Assembly (NCBI GenBank): GCA_001464935.1
Contig: LNEL01000023.1
Location: 1 to 50,450, forward strand
DNA from: Gammaproteobacteria bacterium Ga0077536
GTDB taxonomy: Bacteria; Pseudomonadota; Gammaproteobacteria; Ga0077536
DNA length: 50,450 nucleotides
Direction: 5' to 3'
Of the stretch, positions 15,908-23,522 are shown piece by piece. Every line of letters begins with the position of its first letter. The first letter of the stretch is position 1. Both the position numbers and the translations under genes were made by a program. Under the pieces are notes generated by a model, which was not told the origin of the DNA, ran no database searches, and worked only from the letters and a program-made list of their open reading frames with translations.

Positions 15908-18139
15908 TCACTGGAGATAGCGCGCGATGCGGAAGCCGAGGTCGGGTCGCGGCCCGCCGGACGCCTCGCGATACGCGGCGCGCAGTTTCGCGTCGCTGGC
16001 CTGCGCCCAGCTCGATCCGCGCACCACGTGCTGGGCCGCGCTCGACGGACCCAGCGGGTTCAGACCGTCGGCCGGGGCCGGCGCAAAGTAATCGTGGATC
16101 CACTCCGACACGTTGCCCGCGAGATCGTGCAGGCCATGGGCATTCGGCGGATAGCTGCCGACCGGCGCGCTCGCGGCGAAGCCGTCGTCATAGCCGGCGA
16201 TCACCTGTTCGAGAAACTGCTTCGCCGACTGATCGGCAAAATTGCCGGCGAGCACGCGCGGCGGGAAGCCGCTGCCCCACGGATACTGCAGCGGCTCGCT
16301 TTTCGTGCCGCGCGCCGCGGCCCAGTCCCATTCGGCTTCGGTTGGCAGGCGATACCCGACCGCATCCGGGTTGATGCCGAGCACGCGGCCGTAACGGATC
16401 TGGTAGAACACCGGCAGCGAATCGCGCCGCGACAGCCAGTTGCAGTAGGTGGCCGCGGCCTCCCAGCTGATGCCGACGACCGGCAGGCGATCCGCGTTCA
16501 GATCCTGGCCGCTCGCGCCGCGCGACACGTGGCTGCTGATGAAGCGGCGATAGTCCGCATTCGTCACCTCGCGCAGCGCGAGGTAGAACGGGCGCGTGAG
16601 GCGCGCCGGTGGCCGCTTCGGCAGGACGAGTTCGCCGCCGTCGAAACGCTTCAGCGTCTGGCCGAGGCTGGTCTTGATTTCGCCTTCGCCGGCCGCTGGA
16701 GGCGCCCGCAGCAGGGCTTCTGCCTCCGCGCGGATTTCCTCGGGGATGAACGGATTGCCGGCGATGTCGACGCTCTGCTGCGCGGCGTTTGTCTGCGCCG
16801 ACAGCGGCGGTGGGGCTGCGCTCGGCGCCGGCACGGATTCCGGCGGCGGGCGCGTCGCCTGCGGCGGCGGCGGTGCCGGTGTCGGCGGGGGCGCGCTGCG
16901 GGCTGTTTCAGCGGCCATCTGCGCGGCCGTCTTCAGCGTGATGCGCAGATGCTTGTCGACGCCTTTGCGCGGGGTGACGACCGTGCGATACGTCGCATAG
17001 CCCGCCTTGCGCACGATGATCTCGTGCTCGTGCGTCGGCAGGCTCAGGCGCTGGGTCGCCGTGCCGGCGGGCTGCCCGTTGACGAGCAGTTCGGCATCGG
17101 CGGGGTCGGTGATCAGATTGATGTCGGCGAGCTCTGGTTCGAGCTGCAGTGCGACGCTCTCCACGCCGTCAGGCGCGGCCTGCGCACTCGCGGTGCGCGG
17201 CGCATAGCCGGCTTTCATCGCCGTGATGCGATGTTCGCGGTTCGGCGACACGGCAATCTTCACCGGCGCTTCACCGCGGAAGCGGCCATCGACGGTGATC
17301 GCGGCGCCCGGCGGATTGGTGACGACCTCGAGCACGCCGTCGGCCTGTGCGAGAGCGACGTCCGGAATATGCACCGCCTGTCCCGCGACGACGGTGATCG
17401 CGCGCGACCAGGGCTTGTAGCCCTTCAGCGTGACGCCAATCTTGCGTGCGCCGTGGATCAGTTCGCCGGTGAACGGCGTGGTGCCGAGCGTTTTGCCATC
17501 GACGCTGACGGTGGCGCCGGCCGGGGTGGACGCCAGCGTGAAGTCGGCCCAGGCCGGCGTCAGCTTCGCGTCGAGCGTCTCTTCGAGCCGCTTGCCGCGC
17601 ACTTCGAGCGTGGCGGTGAACGGCAGGTAGCGCTTCGCGGTGATTTCGACCGTGCGCGTGCCCGCTTCGATCTCCTCGATCGTGCCGGGCGCCATGCCGA
17701 CCCGCTGGCCGTCGACGCGCACGACGGCGCGTGCGGCCGGCGTCAACGTGATGGTCAGGCTGCCCGGCAGCGGTGTCAGCACCACGCGCTGCGTCTGCAG
17801 CGTGTCGGTGGTGACGGTGATCTCGGCGGTCAGCGGCTTGTAACCGCTCGCCCGCGCGCGCACGGCGTGCTGACCCGGCGTCAGCAGCCAGTGCGAGCCG
17901 ATGCGCGGCGCGAACCAGCCGCCGACGTCGAGCTCGGCATTCGCCGGTTCGGTTTCGAATGACACCGAGCGCGCGAGCATCAGGTAGCCCATCACGAGCA
18001 CCGTCAGCGCGACGGTGGCAATCAGCGCGAGCGGCACCCACGGCATCGCGGGCCATTCGACGCCGCGCAGGGCGCCCGGCGGGCGAAAGGCCGCGGGTTC
18101 GATCAGGCCAGGCTCGCTGGCATTGCGTTCGGTCGGCAC
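15908..18139 (-). CDS. Membrane-anchored PEGA-repeat protein with SUMF1 domain
   Basis: A 743-residue protein with one TM helix (about 34-56), so nearly all of it should be periplasmic. Five PEGA-type repeats follow (about residues 58-395), each with a VDG/VNG turn and a GY(K/A) end, as in VSVDGKTLGTTPFTGEL and ITVDGRFRGEAPVKI. A Pro-rich linker of about 60 residues leads to a C-terminal SUMF1/FGE-sulfatase domain (about 520-743) with GYRLPTEAEWDWA, LAGNVSEW and VVRGSSW. The paired catalytic cysteines of formylglycine-generating enzymes are absent, so a binding role is more likely than sulfatase activation. The start is a GTG at 18139 with a weak ribosome site; ATG at 18046 is possible. Confidence 0.85.
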   Translation of the reverse strand: MPTERNASEPGLIEPAAFRPPGALRGVEWPAMPWVPLALIATVALTVLVMGYLMLARSVSFETEPANAELDVGGWFAPRIGSHWLLTPGQHAVRARASGYKPLTAEITVTTDTLQTQRVVLTPLPGSLTITLTPAARAVVRVDGQRVGMAPGTIEEIEAGTRTVEITAKRYLPFTATLEVRGKRLEETLDAKLTPAWADFTLASTPAGATVSVDGKTLGTTPFTGELIHGARKIGVTLKGYKPWSRAITVVAGQAVHIPDVALAQADGVLEVVTNPPGAAITVDGRFRGEAPVKIAVSPNREHRITAMKAGYAPRTASAQAAPDGVESVALQLEPELADINLITDPADAELLVNGQPAGTATQRLSLPTHEHEIIVRKAGYATYRTVVTPRKGVDKHLRITLKTAAQMAAETARSAPPPTPAPPPPQATRPPPESVPAPSAAPPPLSAQTNAAQQSVDIAGNPFIPEEIRAEAEALLRAPPAAGEGEIKTSLGQTLKRFDGGELVLPKRPPARLTRPFYLALREVTNADYRRFISSHVSRGASGQDLNADRLPVVGISWEAAATYCNWLSRRDSLPVFYQIRYGRVLGINPDAVGYRLPTEAEWDWAAARGTKSEPLQYPWGSGFPPRVLAGNFADQSAKQFLEQVIAGYDDGFAASAPVGSYPPNAHGLHDLAGNVSEWIHDYFAPAPADGLNPLGPSSAAQHVVRGSSWAQASDAKLRAAYREASGGPRPDLGFRIARYLQ

Positions 18140-18201
18140 GGGTCAGCTGGCCACGGTGGTCAGAGCGTCAAAAATGAAATGTCGGGGCCGTTCCCGGTTC
18201 G

Positions 18202-19740
18202 TCAGAACTGGACGGGTTCGGTACAGCGCACGGTGATCGGTGGCGGCGGCGATGCGGGATCGACCGCGAACTCGACCCGTACATCCCGGTACCCGTCACG
18301 CTTGCCGACCGCAGTATAGCGCCCGGCCAGCAGCGTCAACTGCTGTTGCGCAAACGGCGCGAATTCGCCGATGCGCGGCACGCTGACCACGGTCATGCCG
18401 TCGGAGGTCAGGACCACCGTCACCGGCGTGCGGGCGCGGGTGACGGCCGTCGACAGGGTCGCGATCTGGCGCTTCAGACGCGGGCCCGCGTCCGCGACCG
18501 CGCGCGCGCTGTCGAGCAGCGTCTGCGCCTGGCGGTACAGCGTTTCTTCGCCGAGCTGATCGGCCTGCGCGAGGGTTTTCTCGAGCTCCATGTCCATCGC
18601 GGTGCGCGTGCTCGCGCGGGCCAGCCCGCTGTTCGCGACGTCGAGGTTGCGGTCGAGCGCCAGCGCGGCGCGATACTGGCCGGCGGCTTCGTTCCAGCGT
18701 TCGGCCCGTTCGTGATTCGCCGCGGCGGTCAGCGCCAGTTCGATGCGCGCGGCGGTCGCGCGCAGCGCGGTCTGCTTCAGCGCATTGCTCGCTTCACCGG
18801 ACTCGGGACGCAATCGGTTCGCCTCCTCGAAGCGCTGCTTCGCGGTCTCGAACTGCTTCGCCTCGAGGGCGCGGTAGCCGGCTGACATCGCGCGCGCGTA
18901 TTCCTTTTCGGTGCGCGCGCGGTCGATGCGCTCGAGCGCCTGTGCCGCTTCGGTCGCCGCCGAGTCCAGCGTCAGCGCTTCGCGATAGGCGCTGCGCGCG
19001 CGCGCCGTATCACCGACTTTCTCATGGCCCTTCGCTTCGGCGATCAGCGCGATCACGCGGTCCAGTGACTGGGCACGGGCGAGGCCTTGCCGGGCCCGCG
19101 CGTCGTCGGGCGCGAGCGCCAGCGCGCGTTCGAACGCCTGCTGCGCGGCAATGCTGTTCGTACTGAGCAGCGCGCGCTCGCCTTCGTCGACGAGGCCGGC
19201 GACGATGTCGGGAATGTTCTTCTCGATGTCCTGCAACTGCCGCGTCGCGGCCGCATAGGCGCGCAGCGCGGCGGGAAAACGCTGTTCGCGGTACGCGGTT
19301 TCACCGTCTGCAATCTGCGTCTGCGCGGCGGCATACGCCTGCGCGGCCCATTCGTGCGCGGCGCGCGCCCGCAGTGCCTCGCTCACGCGCAGCACGGCGG
19401 CGAGCGCGTTCTGGGCGTCGAGTCGCGCGCTCGCCTGTTCGGCCGGGGTCAGCAGCGGATCGGCGTCAGGGTCAGGGGCGGGCGCCTCGGCGGCGTCGGG
19501 GGCGGTGGGGGCGCTCGACGCGACCTCGGCCGGTGGCATCTGGACGGAGGGGACCATGCGCGGCAACACGAACATCACCGCGCCGGCGAGCAGCACCGCA
19601 CAGACCAGCAACGCGTAGCCGATCAGCGCGGCCTGGCCCGGCCCGGCACGCTCGTCGGGCCGTGGCGACGCGCGCTCGGCCGCGGCGTAGCGGCTGGGCG
19701 CGATGGTCGGCGTGTCCGGCGGCGTGTAGTCGGATTGCAT
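18202..19740 (-). CDS. Membrane-anchored TPR protein with C-terminal PEGA-like domain
   Basis: A 512-residue protein with a cytoplasmic Pro-rich N-terminus, one TM helix (about 39-60), an acidic Pro/Ala linker and then a long array of TPR-like helical hairpins (about 95-430). Examples are AAQQAFERALALAPDDARAR and AKQRFEEANRLRPESGEASN. The last 80 residues (VVLTSDGMTVVSV, LLAGRYTAVGKRDGYRDVRV) resemble a PEGA beta domain, linking it to the next gene. The expected orientation puts the TPRs in the periplasm as a protein-binding scaffold. The ATG at 19740 gives a sensible start; the gap to the PEGA/SUMF1 gene is 62 bases. Confidence 0.8.
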   Translation of the reverse strand: MQSDYTPPDTPTIAPSRYAAAERASPRPDERAGPGQAALIGYALLVCAVLLAGAVMFVLPRMVPSVQMPPAEVASSAPTAPDAAEAPAPDPDADPLLTPAEQASARLDAQNALAAVLRVSEALRARAAHEWAAQAYAAAQTQIADGETAYREQRFPAALRAYAAATRQLQDIEKNIPDIVAGLVDEGERALLSTNSIAAQQAFERALALAPDDARARQGLARAQSLDRVIALIAEAKGHEKVGDTARARSAYREALTLDSAATEAAQALERIDRARTEKEYARAMSAGYRALEAKQFETAKQRFEEANRLRPESGEASNALKQTALRATAARIELALTAAANHERAERWNEAAGQYRAALALDRNLDVANSGLARASTRTAMDMELEKTLAQADQLGEETLYRQAQTLLDSARAVADAGPRLKRQIATLSTAVTRARTPVTVVLTSDGMTVVSVPRIGEFAPFAQQQLTLLAGRYTAVGKRDGYRDVRVEFAVDPASPPPPITVRCTEPVQF

Positions 19741-19787
19741 GCGAATAAGCTACCACAGCCGCCCGCGGCGGCCCTTCGACGAGCCTC

Positions 19788-21020
19788 TCAGGGGGCCGGC
19801 GCCGGCGCCGGCGCGGCGGCGTCGACCGTGATCTGCGGCAGCACCGGGGGCGCGCCCGCATTCTCGGCGACATAGAGGTCTTTCAGCAGGCCGCGCCATT
19901 GCGCGTACTGCTCTTCGACCGTGCCGGTCAGCGTGAAAGTCTGATCGCGCAGCGTGATGTGGTGGGGCCGCATGTCGCCGCCCATCGACTCCGCCAGTTC
20001 ATTCAGCGCCTGGGCGTGAATGCGCGCCTGCGCACCCTTGTCCATGCCGCTCTTGAACAGGTAGGCGCCGCCGGCCACGCTCGCGGCGCCTGCCACCCCC
20101 ACCGCGGAATCGCCGGCCGCCATCGCAGCGATGCCGCCGATGACCGCCAGTGCACCGCCGATCTTGCGCGCCACCTCCTGGCCCTTCAGCTTGTTCATCG
20201 CCGTGAGCTCCTGGTGACTGACGCGTCGCCAGTTGTCGTACGGCGCCGCCATGCGTTCGCTGTAGGCGTGAAAGTAGCTGCCGATCTGATCGGTGAACTG
20301 GCGATCGCGCTGGCGCATTTCATTGACGCGCGCGAGCGCCGGGTCGTCGACCGCCGGCAGCCGCCGCACGCTGACGAGGCCCTTCTCATCGGTCCCGAGA
20401 TAGTCGCTGAACTGTTCCGGCGCGAAGCGCTGCGCGAACTTGAGCTGGCTGATCGCGCGCAGCTCGGCGATTTCACCGGCGGGCCTGCGCGCGAGTTCCT
20501 TCAACAGATCGTCGGTGATCTGCTCGTAGATCGGCTGGAACGGGTCCCGGCGGGCGAGCGTCGGATCGGGATCGTAGGCGTAGCGGTTCACCTCGTGGTC
20601 GTACTCGCGCGTGTACCACACGCGGCCTTTGGCATCGCTGACGGTGATGGCGAGTTCGAGCCGGGTGCCGGTGGATTCAACGATGCTGCCGTCTATCCAC
20701 AGATCCATTTCGCTCTGCCGTTCCGGCAGCACGCGCACGTGGCCGAAGCCGCTGCGGCGCGCGATCGTCTCGGCGAGCACCTGCGGCATGTAATGGGCTT
20801 CCGCGCGCCGCACACTGGGCGTGGTGATCAGTTGATCGGGATCGAGATCGACGACGCCGTCGTTGAACACCTTGACGCCTACATCAACGGGCGGAGCCGG
20901 CATGCCCGCCGCCTGGCCGCCGGCAGCAGTGCCCGCGGGCTGGAGAGTGCGGGTGGATTGGCAGCCCGTCAGCAACAGCAGGACGGACAGCCACAGGGCG
21001 AGACCGGGACGTATCAACAT
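19788..21020 (-). CDS. Lipoprotein of the VWA/SUMF1 operon (410 aa)
   Basis: A lipoprotein: MLIRPGLALWLSVLLLLTGC is a signal peptide with lipobox LLTGC (Cys20). The residue after the Cys is Gln, not Asp, so outer-membrane sorting is expected. The domain at about 45-190 (VGVKVFNDG, LAETIARRSGFGHVRVLP, DLWIDGSIVESTG) resembles alpha/beta lipoproteins such as LpoB/CsgG-like domains; that similarity is loose. Later there is a glycine-rich hydrophobic stretch (about 295-335) of glycine-zipper type, which may insert into a membrane. It ends in an Ala-Pro tail. The start lies 4 bases after the stop of the upstream lipoprotein gene, so the two are co-translated. Confidence 0.75.
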   Translation of the reverse strand: MLIRPGLALWLSVLLLLTGCQSTRTLQPAGTAAGGQAAGMPAPPVDVGVKVFNDGVVDLDPDQLITTPSVRRAEAHYMPQVLAETIARRSGFGHVRVLPERQSEMDLWIDGSIVESTGTRLELAITVSDAKGRVWYTREYDHEVNRYAYDPDPTLARRDPFQPIYEQITDDLLKELARRPAGEIAELRAISQLKFAQRFAPEQFSDYLGTDEKGLVSVRRLPAVDDPALARVNEMRQRDRQFTDQIGSYFHAYSERMAAPYDNWRRVSHQELTAMNKLKGQEVARKIGGALAVIGGIAAMAAGDSAVGVAGAASVAGGAYLFKSGMDKGAQARIHAQALNELAESMGGDMRPHHITLRDQTFTLTGTVEEQYAQWRGLLKDLYVAENAGAPPVLPQITVDAAAPAPAPAP

Positions 21021-21024
21021 GCGT

Positions 21025-22029
21025 TCATTGACCCTTGTATTGGCGATATTCGGCCCACAGTTTTTCGCGCAGCACGGGATCCGTTTCCCGTTGCGCCGCT
21101 TCGCGAAGCTGGCGCGCGACGATGTCTTCGTCGGCCTCGTCGATGCCGCGCACGGCCGAGGGCCCGCCCCGGCGTGCACTGTCGGCGCTCGTGTCGCCGC
21201 TCAGATCGGGTGACGCGCCGATGCCCGTGGCCCGGTTCGCAGCACCGCCGCTGCCGAATTCGTCCGGCGGCGGTTCGAGCAGGCCGCCGCCGCCGCCGGG
21301 CTTGCCGCTGCGTGAGGCGGCGCTACCGGCGCCGAGCGCGGCGCGCTCCCGATCCGCTTCGGCCTGCGCGCGTTTCATCAGTTCATCGAACTCTTTCATC
21401 TTGCGCTCGAGTTCGCTGTTCAACGCGCCGACCTGCGCGGCGCGCGTCTGCACCGGGGCGGACGCCGCGCCACTGACGGCGGCCGGCGGCGGACCGCCGG
21501 GCGCGAGCTTGCCGACCGAGGCTGCGGGCGGCGGGGCGCCGGCGCCGGGTGGGGGCGCACCGGCGGTCGGCGGCAGGCCCGGCATCGTGCCGCCGGCGCC
21601 ACCGGCGGTCGCCGCCGCCGCGGGACCGCCGGGCGCGCCACCCGTCGGCGCACCTGCGTTCGGCGAGGCCGGTGGCGGCGCCGCGGACGGCGACGGCGGC
21701 GGACTTCCGGCCGGCGTTTCGGTCATTTCGACATAGGCGCCCTGCTCACTGGGCGGCAGATACTGGGGCCCTGGCGGCGGCTGCGCCTGGCCCGTGGCCG
21801 GCGCGCCGCTCGCGGGCTGCGCGCCGCCGGTTTGTGGGGCGTTCGGACTCGGCGGCGGCTGATCCTGCGGCGCCTGGCGCTGCTGGGCGGCGCGCTGCAT
21901 TTCGGCCTGCTGCACGGCCCTGATGCGGCTGTCGGCCTGGCTCTGTGGCGTCCGGCGGGTCTGTTCCTGCTTGCAGCCGGCAGTGGCCAGCAGCACGCAG
22001 GCGAGGACAGTGATGGCGCGTTGTTTCAT
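21025..22029 (-). CDS. Pro/Gly-rich lipoprotein, first gene of the VWA/SUMF1 operon (334 aa)
   Basis: Signal peptide MKQRAITVLACVLLATAGC with lipobox (Cys19) marks a lipoprotein. About 160 residues of Pro/Gly/Ala/Gln-rich low-complexity sequence follow, then a short coiled coil (ELERKMKEFDELMKRAQ) and a well-ordered C-terminal segment, DEADEDIVARQLREAAQRET and DPVLREKLWAEYRQYKGQ. The conserved-looking C-terminus is probably the interaction site and the disordered middle a spacer across the periplasm. A longer upstream reading is unlikely, because ATG 22029 begins directly at the signal peptide. It is the promoter-proximal gene of the operon. Confidence 0.75.
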   Translation of the reverse strand: MKQRAITVLACVLLATAGCKQEQTRRTPQSQADSRIRAVQQAEMQRAAQQRQAPQDQPPPSPNAPQTGGAQPASGAPATGQAQPPPGPQYLPPSEQGAYVEMTETPAGSPPPSPSAAPPPASPNAGAPTGGAPGGPAAAATAGGAGGTMPGLPPTAGAPPPGAGAPPPAASVGKLAPGGPPPAAVSGAASAPVQTRAAQVGALNSELERKMKEFDELMKRAQAEADRERAALGAGSAASRSGKPGGGGGLLEPPPDEFGSGGAANRATGIGASPDLSGDTSADSARRGGPSAVRGIDEADEDIVARQLREAAQRETDPVLREKLWAEYRQYKGQ

Positions 22030-22481
22030 CGGGACAATGTACACCGGGGACAGCCCCACTTGGCGACGTTTACACGAGCTTACGACGCCAGACTGAAGCA
22101 CCGCTGAATGGACGGCGGCGGCAGCCTGCGCGGAGGCGGCGCCCACGAGAGGGGCGCCTGTGCATCGTCGTGGCGGTCCCGGCAGATCGTCTACGCGATT
22201 GCCGGGGAGTGGTAATCGATCACAACTCGGGCGCGTTGTGCTGCCATTCGGCGGGTACGCTTTCTACAGTGCCTGAACAGGACGTCATGAAAGCCTGGCG
22301 TCCGGCGCAACGGCCCCCCACGCCACAGCGCCGACGGCACATGCGTCCGAACTCAAGACCGCCTCCATTTTGAGGCCCGCGACGAAAGCCGCTGCAACAG
22401 GAGTTCTCGGCCGGTAGTCGCGAGGCCTCATTCCTGTTCCGCGCGCCGACGGTTTCCCGTCTGCCGCGCGGTCCACACGCC
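22030..22481. other. 452-base intergenic region upstream of the VWA/SUMF1 operon
   Basis: No gene is supported here. The left end must carry the promoter of the nine-gene minus-strand operon, but no convincing -35/-10 pair is visible (a TACATT lies just before the ATG). Near the right end, 22441-22468 can fold into a stem-loop with a GACGG/CCGTC inner stem, placed just past the thioesterase stop. Without a T-run it is only a weak terminator candidate. No REP element is present, unlike most large gaps of the window. Confidence 0.5.
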
Positions 22482-22895
22482 TCAATGATCGCGCAGGAAA
22501 CGCCCGATGTTCGCGCGCAGTCGCGCATCGAACGGCACTGCGCGTCGCGAGTCGAGCGACATCTGCACCACCGTGATCTGAGCGCGGGCGCGGAGTTCCG
22601 CGCCGCCCAGGGCTTCGCCTTCAAAGGCCAGCGAGCTGTTGCCGAGTCGCACGGGTTCGAGGCGGAACCGGACGAGGTCGCCGAGCCTGCTCTGGCTCAG
22701 GAATTCGCAGTCGGCGCGCACGGCCGGCACGCCGAGGCGCGCGGTGCGGATGTATTCGCCGTAGTTGGTGTCGAGCGCTTCGTTGAACCAGTCTTCCATC
22801 AGTTCATGGAACAGCACGAAGTACTGCGGATAGAAAATGATCGCCGCGGGATCGCAGTGATTGAAACGGATCAGCTTTTCGCGCTCGAACCACAT
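22482..22895 (-). CDS. Acyl-CoA thioesterase, YbgC/4-hydroxybenzoyl-CoA type
   Basis: A 137-residue hot-dog-fold thioesterase. The N-terminal signature RFNHCDPAAIIFYPQYF contains the catalytic Asp15 of the 4HBT/YbgC group, and the next helix (FHELMEDWFNEAL) follows in the expected position. Length is typical. It hydrolyses a thioester of CoA or ACP; the substrate is not readable. It is the last gene of an operon with a ketosynthase, a PaaI-like thioesterase and a Cys-rich protein. Its start overlaps the Cys-rich gene by 25 bases. Two different thioesterases behind one ketosynthase suggest release of fatty acyl or polyketide-like products. Confidence 0.9.
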   Translation of the reverse strand: MWFEREKLIRFNHCDPAAIIFYPQYFVLFHELMEDWFNEALDTNYGEYIRTARLGVPAVRADCEFLSQSRLGDLVRFRLEPVRLGNSSLAFEGEALGGAELRARAQITVVQMSLDSRRAVPFDARLRANIGRFLRDH

Positions 22896-23092
22896 GCGGC
22901 GTCATCCTGTTGGCGTTGTTCGGCGACCAGTGTCGCGAGGCACGTCGGGCAGTAGCAGCCGGCCGCGGCATCGAGGCGGGCCGGATCGAGCGTCGGCAGC
23001 GTCTGGCACCAGCACGAAGCCTGATTGATGCCGCAGCCGAAGCTCGCGCCACAGCGCGCGCAGTTCGTCGCCTGCGGCGCGCCCTGCGTCAT
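22871..23092 (-). CDS. Cysteine-rich CWC-family protein
   Basis: A 73-residue protein with ten cysteines arranged as CARCGASFGCG, CWCQTL and CYCPTCL. This is the pattern of the small cysteine-rich CWC family of proteobacteria, probably a zinc-binding protein of unknown role. The start codon overlaps the PaaI stop by ATGA, which fixes it, and the 3' end overlaps the YbgC-type gene. The tail after the last Cys pair is short and polar. It was easy to miss because the reading frame extends upstream without function. Confidence 0.8.
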   Translation of the reverse strand: MTQGAPQATNCARCGASFGCGINQASCWCQTLPTLDPARLDAAAGCYCPTCLATLVAEQRQQDDAACGSSAKS

Positions 23093-23520
23093 GCCGGCGG
23101 CAGCCGGCCGAAATCGTCGACCATGAAGCTCGCCTCGGCGCTCGCCACCACGCTGCCGTCGTCGACCCGTTCGGCCACCGATTCCAGCTGCATCAGGCGC
23201 CCCTTGCGTTGCTTCAGTCGGCAGCTCAGCGCGATCGCGGTGCCGACCGGCAGCGGCTTGCGATAGCGGATCTCGCACTTCGCCGTGAAGCCGCGCGCGC
23301 CCTGCAGGAACAGCCAGTTCGCCATCACGTCGTCGAGCACGCTGAAGACGATGCCGCCGTGGGTCACGCGATCGAACCCGGCGTGGTTGTCGCCCGGCGT
23401 GAAGCGGCCGCGACAGGTGTCGCCGTCGAGCGTGAACGCGATGCGCAGGCCGATCGGATTGTGCGGGCCGCAGACGAAGCAGTTGTCGGCGTCGCCGCGC
23501 GCGCGGGAGTCTTCACTCAT
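23089..23520 (-). CDS. PaaI-family hot-dog thioesterase
   Basis: A 143-residue hot-dog thioesterase of the PaaI/HGG group. The N-terminus has NCFVCGPHNPIGLRI, a typical CxxCG-containing lead of this subgroup. The catalytic region is GFDRVTHGGIVFSVLDDVM, where HGG binds the thioester and Asp lies one helix turn on. Length fits the family. It starts 2 bases after the ketosynthase stop codon and overlaps the Cys-rich gene by ATGA, so the four genes form one tight operon. It probably hydrolyses a medium or long acyl thioester; the substrate is not known. Confidence 0.85.
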   Translation of the reverse strand: MSEDSRARGDADNCFVCGPHNPIGLRIAFTLDGDTCRGRFTPGDNHAGFDRVTHGGIVFSVLDDVMANWLFLQGARGFTAKCEIRYRKPLPVGTAIALSCRLKQRKGRLMQLESVAERVDDGSVVASAEASFMVDDFGRLPPA

Positions 23521-23522
23521 GT

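Noticed and set aside
22170..22373. Possible 67-codon plus-strand gene in the gap before the thioesterase
   Set aside because: No ribosome site, no domain and Pro/Arg-rich composition as in random GC-rich frames.
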